Part shown: piece by piece, positions 36,376-41,865 of the stretch
How the letters are laid out: each line of letters starts with the position of its first letter
Numbering within the stretch: the stretch's first letter is position 1
Assembly (NCBI GenBank): GCA_018435665.1
Contig: JAHDND010000169.1
Location: forward strand, 1 to 41,865
DNA from: Candidatus Thiosymbion sp.
Lineage (GTDB): Bacteria; Pseudomonadota; Gammaproteobacteria; Chromatiales; Chromatiaceae
Reading direction: 5' to 3'
DNA length: 41,865 bases
Translations under genes and position numbers: made by a program
Notes under the pieces: model-generated
What the model was told of the DNA's origin: nothing
Seen by the model: the letters and a program-made list of their open reading frames with translations, nothing else
The model's database searches: none

Positions 36376-37872
36376 TCAGGGCCGGCTGATGCGCCCGTCC
36401 ACCCGGGCCTCCACCTGGGGCTGGGCGCGGAAGGCCGACACCAGCAGATCAGAGATGAGCTGGCCGGTATTGACCGGGTCGCGCAGCCCGGTGAGCATGG
36501 CGTAGCCATCGCCCCCGGCGGCGAGGAAGTCCGGGACGGCCACCCGGTAATCGGCGGTGGGGTCCAGGGGCTGGCCGTCCAGGGTCACCCCCACCGCCTT
36601 GCCGTCCTGGATGAGGAACCGCACCCCGGAGACCTGGAGGAAGCCGCCGGGATTGTCGGCGGGATCCAGGGCGGCGCTGTGGTCCAGGGCCGCCTGCAGC
36701 GCGGCGCCGGTCAGCACCCCGGTCACCAGCACGTTGCGGAAGGGGAAGGCCTGGAAGATCTCCTTCAGCCGTACCTCCCCGGCGGGGATGCTGGCGCGGA
36801 AGCCCCCGGCATTGAACAGGGCGATCTGGGCCCCGCTATACTCCCGCGCCAGGTCCGCCACCAGGTCACCGAAGGGGGCCTCGGCGCGGCGGATCAGCTC
36901 GCGCTCGGCGCTCAGCTCGGTGCCGGCGCGGCCGACGACGGTCAGCAACTCCCGATCGGCCTGAGCCGCCAGCCGCGCCACCTTGGCGGCGATCTTCTCG
37001 TCCACCGGGGTCTGGTCGTCCACCGGCAGCAGCCGATAGTCCCAGGCCAGCACTCGATCGTCCTCCACCTCCAGGTCCAGCCGCCCCAGGTAGGCCCCGC
37101 GCTCCCCGGCCTGGAGGATCGGCACGCCGTTCTCCTCCACCGGGGGGTCGAGACGGAAGTGGTTGTGCCCGCCGACGATCAGATCCACCCCGGCCACCGC
37201 TTGCGCCAAATGGCGGTCCCCCGCCAGTCCCAGGTGCGACAGGACGATCAGCAGGTCGGATTGGGCGTCGAGTTCCGGTACCAGCGCCTGGGCTGCGGCC
37301 ACCGGATCGCTGACACTCAGGCCCACCACGTTACGCGGGTGGCTGGCGGTGACCAGTTCCTCGGTGGTCAGTCCCAGCACCGCCACTCGCGGACCGCCCG
37401 CCGGGTGGAAAAGGGCGAAGGGCTGGACTGGCAGGGGCTCGGGCGTGGCGTGCAGATTGGCGGCGAGCAAGGGGAAGTTGACCATGCCGGCGAGCTTGCG
37501 CAGGTTGTCCTGACCGAAGTCCACCTCGTGGTTGCCCACCGCTGCGGCAGCGACTCCCATCTCTTCCAACAGCTTGATGTCCGGCCGGCCCAGGTAGAGG
37601 GTCGAGGTGGTGGTGCCCTGGAGCAGGTCACCGGCGAAGAGCAACAGCAGCGGCCGTTGCGGGTCCTCGGCGCGAATCGCCTCGATCAGGCCCGCCAGGC
37701 GGGCGATCCCGCCGCTGTTCTTGCCGGTTTCCGGGTTCGGGTAGGGTTCCAGTTGCCCGTGGAAGTCGTTGAAATGCAGCAGGGTTAGGGGCTGGCCCGC
37801 TGCCGCGACCCAGGTCACCAGGGCCAGCGACAGGGGTAGGAGGACGCGGAGGATCATGGTGCGGGGACTCAT
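36376..37872 (-). CDS. Secreted 5'-nucleotidase / UDP-sugar hydrolase family enzyme
   Basis: A 498-residue periplasmic metallophosphoesterase. The start at 37872 gives a signal peptide (MSPRTMILRVLLPLSLALVT, cut near AAAG). Metal-site motifs occur in order: LHFNDFHGQ, FAGDLLQGT, VGNHEVDFG, IVLSHLG and VGGHNHF. The C-terminal substrate domain has EAPFGDLVADLAREY, FNAGGFRASI and the GGDGYAML loop. Relatives release phosphate from nucleotides or split UDP-sugars and help scavenge phosphate and nucleosides. It is complete. Two separate pieces of it are duplicated at 40157-40363. The stop lies only 28 bp from the convergent PDZ gene. Confidence 0.93.
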   Translation of the reverse strand: MSPRTMILRVLLPLSLALVTWVAAAGQPLTLLHFNDFHGQLEPYPNPETGKNSGGIARLAGLIEAIRAEDPQRPLLLLFAGDLLQGTTTSTLYLGRPDIKLLEEMGVAAAAVGNHEVDFGQDNLRKLAGMVNFPLLAANLHATPEPLPVQPFALFHPAGGPRVAVLGLTTEELVTASHPRNVVGLSVSDPVAAAQALVPELDAQSDLLIVLSHLGLAGDRHLAQAVAGVDLIVGGHNHFRLDPPVEENGVPILQAGERGAYLGRLDLEVEDDRVLAWDYRLLPVDDQTPVDEKIAAKVARLAAQADRELLTVVGRAGTELSAERELIRRAEAPFGDLVADLAREYSGAQIALFNAGGFRASIPAGEVRLKEIFQAFPFRNVLVTGVLTGAALQAALDHSAALDPADNPGGFLQVSGVRFLIQDGKAVGVTLDGQPLDPTADYRVAVPDFLAAGGDGYAMLTGLRDPVNTGQLISDLLVSAFRAQPQVEARVDGRISRP

Positions 37873-37971
37873 GGTAGGGGTGCGGATCTCGCGGGCGGGA
37901 TGGGGCGGTGTCACTATAGCCCAAAGTGCGGTCTCGGCTGATGTGGGGGTCTGGTAGAGGCTGACGCTCGA

Positions 37972-38400
37972 TTGGCTGCGCCACCGAAGGGCGTCGTTTA
38001 CTTGTGCAAGCCGGCGTCCGGCGGCGGCGAGGTCAAGCTCTTCCTGATAAGCGCCTACCTCCTGGCCACTGTCGCCCGGGCGCAAACGATTGCCTACATC
38101 ACCAACGGTAACACCAATGAAGGCTGGAGCCTGATCAACGGCGGCGCCAGGGCGGCGGGCCAGGCCCCGGGCATCAGCTTTATCGAACTGGCGGCTGAAA
38201 AAGGTGAGCTGTCCAGTCAGCTGGCGATGGTCGAAGACCTGATCACCCGCAAGGTCGATGCCATCGCCATTGCCCCGGTGGACTCGGCGGGCATCGCCCC
38301 GGCGGTGAACCAGGCCCTGGCCGCTGGCATTCCGGTCGTGGCGGTGGATACTGGTATCAGAGTTGCCAGGGTCACCGCTTATGGCATCCACCTGACCGGC
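37972..38400 (+). pseudogene. Remnant of a periplasmic sugar-binding (RbsB-like) protein
   Basis: A reading frame matches the start of ABC-type sugar-binding proteins: a signal-like stretch (VKLFLISAYLLATVARAQ), then TIAYITNGNTNEGWSLINGG, EKGELSSQLAMVEDLITRKV, DAIAIAPVDSAGIAPAVNQA and AAGIPVVAVDTGI. After that the family sequence stops and the frame drifts into unrelated residues. Only the first third of a ~320-residue protein is left, there is no proper start codon with a ribosome site, and no permease or ATPase genes follow. Confidence 0.75.
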
Positions 38401-38528
38401 CGGTATCTCGGCAGGCAAGGTGGCTCCTGCCCCGCCACGGCACCAATCTCGCCGCGGTGGCGCGGGGTGGTATGCTGAGGCACCGATTTCCCGCCGATCT
38501 GACCGGGCCTGGCCCCTGGAGTCCTGGC

Positions 38529-40103
38529 ATGCGTTTTTTCAACACCGAAGGTCCCGTGCGGGCGGATCTGCATTACCGGCTGCCGCCGCTGCAACGCTGG
38601 GATCTGGATGAGATCCTGCGGCTGATCGCGCAGCAGAAATACTTTCTGCTTCACGCCCCGCGCCAGACCGGCAAGACCACCTGTCTCCTGGCCTTGATGG
38701 ACCACTTGAATGCCGAGGGACGCTATCATGCCGTCTATGCCAACCTGGAGGGGGCCCAGGCCTGGCGCGAGCAGGTCGACCCCGGCATGGCGACGGTGGT
38801 GACCGACATCGCCTCTTGGGCGCACCACTGGCTGGGCGATGCGCGGCTGCCGCAGCTGGCGCGGCAGGTCCTGGCCACCACCCCGTCCGGCTCGGCATTG
38901 GGCGACTTTCTCAGCCAGTGGAGCGCTACCGCGCCGCGCCCCTTGGTGCTGCTGCTGGATGAGGTCGATGCCCTGGTGGGCGACACCCTGATCGCGCTGT
39001 TGCGTCAGTTGCGGGCCGGGTACCTGAAGCGCCCGACGGCCTTCCCCCAGACGATCATGCTGTGCGGGGTGCGCGATCTGCGCGACTACCGGATTCATGC
39101 CCGCTCGGAACGCGAACCCATCACCGGCGGTAGTGCTTTCAACATCAAGGCGGAATCGTTGCGTCTGGGCGATTTTACGGCGGCGGAGACCACCGCCTTG
39201 CTCACGGAACACACTCGCGAGACCGGCCAGGTCTTCACCCCCCCGGCGTTGGCGCGGATCTGGGACCTGAGCTTAGGCCAACCCTGGTTGGTTAATGCCC
39301 TCGCCTATCACGCCTGTTTTCGTCTGCCGGCGGGGCACGACCGCACCCGGCCGATTGGCGTCGACCTCATCGACCAGGCCAAGGAATACCTGATCGTCAA
39401 CCGCGTGACCCATCTGGACCAGTTGGCCGACAAACTGCGCGAGCCGCGGGTACGGCGCGTCATCGAGCCGATGCTGGCCGGTACGACTCTGGGGGAGGTG
39501 CCCAGCGACGATCGCGACTACCTGGTCGATCTGGGCCTGCTGCGCCGCGACGGGACCGGCGGCCTGGTGGTGGCCAACCCCATCTACCGGGAGGTGTTAC
39601 CGCGCATGCTGGCAAGCGGTCCCCAAGACTCCCTGCCCCAGATCAGCCCGACCTGGTTGAATCCCGACGGTAGTCTGAATCCCCAATCCCTGTTGGAGGC
39701 CTTCCTCGCCTTCTGGCGCCGCCACGGCCAGCCGCTCCTGGGTAGCGCGCCCTATCACGAGATCGCCCCCCATCTGGTGCTGATGGCCTTTCTCCACCGG
39801 GTGGTCAATGGTGACGGCACCCTGGAGCGCGAATACGCCATCGGTTCGGGGCGCATGGACCTGTGCCTGCGCTATGGCGCCGTGACCCTGGGCCTGGAGT
39901 TGAAGGTCTGGCGCGACGGGGAGCCCGATCCCCTCGCCGAAGGCCTGGCGCAACTGGACGGCTACCTGGCCGGGCTGGGGCTGGATGCCGGCTGGCTGGT
40001 GATCTTCGACCGCCGCGCCGGCCAGCCGCCCATCGCCGAGCGCACCTATAGCAATGAAGGGTACAGTCCCCAGGGCCGGCGCATTCAGGTCGTGCGGGCC
40101 TGA
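38529..40103 (+). CDS. AAA ATPase with C-terminal PD-(D/E)XK domain
   Basis: A 524-residue protein. The start at 38529 (MRFFNTEGPVRADLHY) has GGAG 8 bases before it. The N-terminal AAA domain has a Walker A HAPRQTGKTTC near 45 and a Walker B LVLLLDEVDAL. A helical middle (LGQPWLVNALAYHAC, DYLVDLGLLRR) is followed by a C-terminal nuclease-like fold: EYAIGSGRMDLCLRYG and LGLELKVWRDG, giving D-x(n)-E-x-K. Proteins of this build are common, often multi-copy, and may serve in defence or mobile-element biology; none is well understood. It lies between gene remnants, which fits an acquired gene. Confidence 0.85.
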   Translation: MRFFNTEGPVRADLHYRLPPLQRWDLDEILRLIAQQKYFLLHAPRQTGKTTCLLALMDHLNAEGRYHAVYANLEGAQAWREQVDPGMATVVTDIASWAHHWLGDARLPQLARQVLATTPSGSALGDFLSQWSATAPRPLVLLLDEVDALVGDTLIALLRQLRAGYLKRPTAFPQTIMLCGVRDLRDYRIHARSEREPITGGSAFNIKAESLRLGDFTAAETTALLTEHTRETGQVFTPPALARIWDLSLGQPWLVNALAYHACFRLPAGHDRTRPIGVDLIDQAKEYLIVNRVTHLDQLADKLREPRVRRVIEPMLAGTTLGEVPSDDRDYLVDLGLLRRDGTGGLVVANPIYREVLPRMLASGPQDSLPQISPTWLNPDGSLNPQSLLEAFLAFWRRHGQPLLGSAPYHEIAPHLVLMAFLHRVVNGDGTLEREYAIGSGRMDLCLRYGAVTLGLELKVWRDGEPDPLAEGLAQLDGYLAGLGLDAGWLVIFDRRAGQPPIAERTYSNEGYSPQGRRIQVVRA

Positions 40104-40156
40104 GCCATCCCGCCGGACACCTCCATCTGGGCCTCAACCCTTGGGCGCCAGTGGGA

Positions 40157-40363
40157 AAGCCGCCGGGATTGTCGGCGGGATCGAGGGCGGCGCTGTGGTC
40201 CAGGGCCGCCTGCAGCGCGGCGCCGGTCAGCACACCGGTCACCAGCATGTTGCGGAAGGGGAAGGCCTGTGACAGAACGATCAGCAGGTCGGATTGGGCA
40301 TCGAGTTCCGGCACCAGGGCCTGGGCCACGGTCAGCGGATCGCTGACGCTGAGGCCCACCACG
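40157..40363 (-). pseudogene. Rearranged scrap of the 5'-nucleotidase gene
   Basis: Bases 40157-40269 match 36641-36753 with only a few changes, and 40271-40363 match 37238-37330. The two pieces, 484 bp apart in the intact gene, are joined here with one base between. The encoded scraps are LVTGVLTGAALQAALDHSAA and ALVPELDAQSDLLIVLS. The orientation equals that of the intact gene. It is a partial duplicate with an internal deletion and cannot make a working enzyme. Confidence 0.9.
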
Positions 40364-40365
40364 CA

Positions 40366-40540
40366 GTTGCGCGCACTCCAGCAGTTGGCGCAGCTCGCGC
40401 CGCCCTGAGCGATAGGCATCGTTCTGCACCTGAGGGTGCAGGGCATTGTGCAGCAGCCGATGCTCCAGCGACGGCACCCAGAGCCGCAGCCCCTCCCAGG
40501 CGACCGGTGTGGCGGCGGCGCGGATCTCCGCCAGCGGCAA
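40366..40540 (-). pseudogene. Probable nucleotidyltransferase (NTP_transf_5-like) remnant
   Basis: The minus-strand frame from 40540 reads VAWEGLRLWVPSLEHRLLHN, then ALHPQVQNDAYRSGRRELRQ and LLECAQLR, which resembles the middle of NTP_transf_5-type proteins. Both flanking parts are gone, and it runs straight into the 5'-nucleotidase scrap. The family call is from pattern memory only. Confidence 0.5.
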
Positions 40541-40559
40541 GGGCTAAATCAGTGTCTCC

Positions 40560-41144
40560 TTATGGGGTCAAACCCATTGGGTTGTCGATCATCGGGCCGG
40601 GCGGACAGCTTGAGAGAAAATCTGGGATTGATTCGTTAACGAAAGGGAGACTGTACCAAGTTCTGTCCTTGGGGGTTGATTGCACCATGTAGGCCCAGTG
40701 ACTGATGGTTCCACCCAGGCTAGGCGAAGACATTTGGTTGACCATCGTCCACTTGCCGGCTTTTTTCACCATAGTGCCTACGGGATTGTTACGAACTTGC
40801 CCAGAGTCAGTTTCATACATGGTCATGTAAACCTGCCCTTCTGGGGTTACCTGTCCAAGGACAAATTGGCAGCTCGGGACTTCAGCGGTGGTGATCTTTA
40901 CGACAACTGCTCCGGTGAAGTACCCATTGAAGTAGTCGGTGATGCTAAAGACAGTTTGCCCACGTATGACAGTGAAACTGTTGTCATCTGCTTGCTGAGC
41001 GATTGAATAGATGCCGTTGGTTGGGACAATCCAATATGTTCCCTTGAGCCAGCTCCACTTGTTGTAAGCGACAGCCGGGGAGCTTGTTGAAAAAGAAAAG
41101 GCAGCGATGCTTACGGCCAGCGTCAAGATTTTTTTGATTTTCAT
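40560..41144 (-). CDS. Secreted protein of unknown function, AT-richer than its surroundings
   Basis: A 194-residue protein with a clean signal peptide (MKIKKILTLAVSIAAFSFST, cut near AVA-YNK). The mature part is rich in Tyr, Trp, Thr and Ser (WSWLKGTYWIVPTNGIYSIA, DYFNGYFTGAVVVKI), probably a beta-rich fold, with two cysteines. The DNA is clearly lower in GC than the rest of the window and uses Lys, Ile and Asn codons that are rare elsewhere here, which suggests recent transfer. No family is recognised. Confidence 0.7.
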   Translation of the reverse strand: MKIKKILTLAVSIAAFSFSTSSPAVAYNKWSWLKGTYWIVPTNGIYSIAQQADDNSFTVIRGQTVFSITDYFNGYFTGAVVVKITTAEVPSCQFVLGQVTPEGQVYMTMYETDSGQVRNNPVGTMVKKAGKWTMVNQMSSPSLGGTISHWAYMVQSTPKDRTWYSLPFVNESIPDFLSSCPPGPMIDNPMGLTP

Positions 41145-41341
41145 GTGGTTGGTTCTCGCTATAAGGAAGTGGGTGTACTCTGCCTCTGGTGCAGCCGGTA
41201 TTCCTTCGAAATGCCTGTCCGGCTAACTTAGGTTGCCACAATATGTAGATTCCATCTTTGTCGACAATCTGCTGGCGTCGTCCGTCGCGGAACACGAGGC
41301 TATCTCTGGAGCGGTCTGTGGGATCGGCGCCTGACCGCTCA

Positions 41342-41401
41342 GCAACCCCGGCAGTGATCTTGCTGGACGTGCATATGCCGGGGATTGACGGCTTTGCCCT
41401 G
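41342..41401 (+). pseudogene. Receiver-domain scrap (20 codons)
   Basis: ATPAVILLDVHMPGIDGFAL matches the phosphorylation-site strand of response regulators (Asp in LLDVHMPGIDG). Nothing before or after in this frame fits the domain, so it is a leftover from a lost or rearranged regulator gene. Confidence 0.6.
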
Positions 41402-41517
41402 TGGCTCTCGGTACCAGGGTCCACTGTGCAGACCCTGGCACCCGTGGTTTCGCTCGTAGTTGGGACGCTGATCAGGTCCTGCCAAAATGGCCAAAGTCGA
41501 GCCTAATAGGGCTGGTT

Positions 41518-41712
41518 CTAGTCACCAAGAAGGCTCATTACATTAAGTTTGAAAAAAGCGATCGTTTCTCGTTGTGAAACCCATTGGGCGCGCCAGTACC
41601 GCCAAGGTAACAGCTTCCGGATCTCTGTTCTTAGCCCAACGGTTAACAACGTCTGAGACATGAGCTTAGCCGCCGCAATATCTGGAAGACTTTCGATTTC
41701 CGACCGTCCCAT
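41518..41712 (-). CDS. Short frame, possibly an AbiEii-like fragment
   Basis: A 64-residue frame (MGRSEIESLPDIAAAKLMSQ onward). LPDIAAAKL resembles the conserved block of AbiEii-type nucleotidyltransferase proteins, but nothing else does and the ribosome site is poor. It may be a remnant or chance. Confidence 0.25.
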   Translation of the reverse strand: MGRSEIESLPDIAAAKLMSQTLLTVGLRTEIRKLLPWRYWRAQWVSQRETIAFFKLNVMSLLGD

Positions 41713-41865
41713 TTCAGTCGTGTAATCCTAAAAACGGCAGTTAGCCCCTTACGCCAGCCCGTTGCGAGCTGACGGAGCGGGAGCCAGGGGTTGCGGATGC
41801 TGGCTATGCCGGTGCCGGCAAGGGGGTTGGGGGCTGCAATTCGCGCCCCCGCAGGTACTTCACCA

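Larger units (their letters stand above)
41145..41865. other. Right-hand end: remnants, no intact gene
   Basis: Beyond the secreted-protein gene only scraps were found: a receiver-domain fragment and a short doubtful frame (listed separately). The last ~150 bases show no gene, repeat or structure I can support. Confidence 0.5.

Overview
The window is GC-rich DNA (low-GC only near the right end) with a gene content that suits a gammaproteobacterium. I suspect a purple sulfur bacterium or relative (Chromatiales), from codon style, the many signalling proteins and the repeat content. No rRNA or other taxonomic marker is present, so this is inference. No tRNA, rRNA, CRISPR array or intact insertion sequence was seen.

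The centrepiece is an iron locus on the minus strand running from about 20.7 kb down to 12.0 kb. A Fur-box-like palindrome (20654-20676) precedes feoA and feoB. Next come a small heavy-metal-associated (HMA-like) protein with an LPGRIRLR motif, a 395-residue Gly/Gln-rich protein with degenerate GYA repeats, three small hydrophobic proteins, a second low-complexity protein interrupted by an in-frame TAA, and a P1B-type ATPase with the SCA membrane motif and a matching VPGRLRLR motif. Several genes overlap by 4 to 8 bases. The set resembles the ferrosome (fez) clusters known from other bacteria, which build membrane-bounded iron-storage bodies. Inferred working order: FeoAB brings in ferrous iron, the small membrane and low-complexity proteins shape or fill the compartment, and the ATPase loads metal into it.

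A satellite minus-strand operon at 2.1-0.6 kb has a good sigma70-type promoter and encodes a 65-residue protein, an HMA-tailed protein broken by a frameshift, and FeoC. Beside it lie a periplasmic rhodanese, an OsmC peroxidase-like protein and the catalase-peroxidase KatG, a setting that fits iron and peroxide handling.

Between and beyond are sensory genes (a Cache-PAS-GGDEF cyclase, a three-PAS hybrid histidine kinase, a MASE1-PAS-GGDEF-EAL protein), an RND pump without adaptor, an alcohol dehydrogenase lacking its structural-zinc cysteines, a QEGLA-family metallopeptidase, a second FeoB with a degenerate G domain, two Uma2 proteins, and a fused EutB-EutC ethanolamine ammonia-lyase with a twin-arginine signal.

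From 35.2 kb rightward the region looks eroded. It holds a small membrane protein cut by a repeat, a PDZ protein, an intact 5'-nucleotidase, a broken sugar-binding protein, an AAA/PD-(D/E)XK protein, a rearranged scrap of the same 5'-nucleotidase, other gene remnants and an AT-richer secreted protein. A dispersed repeat of about 62 bp, found as tandem pairs at three sites, abuts or lies within gene ends across the window.
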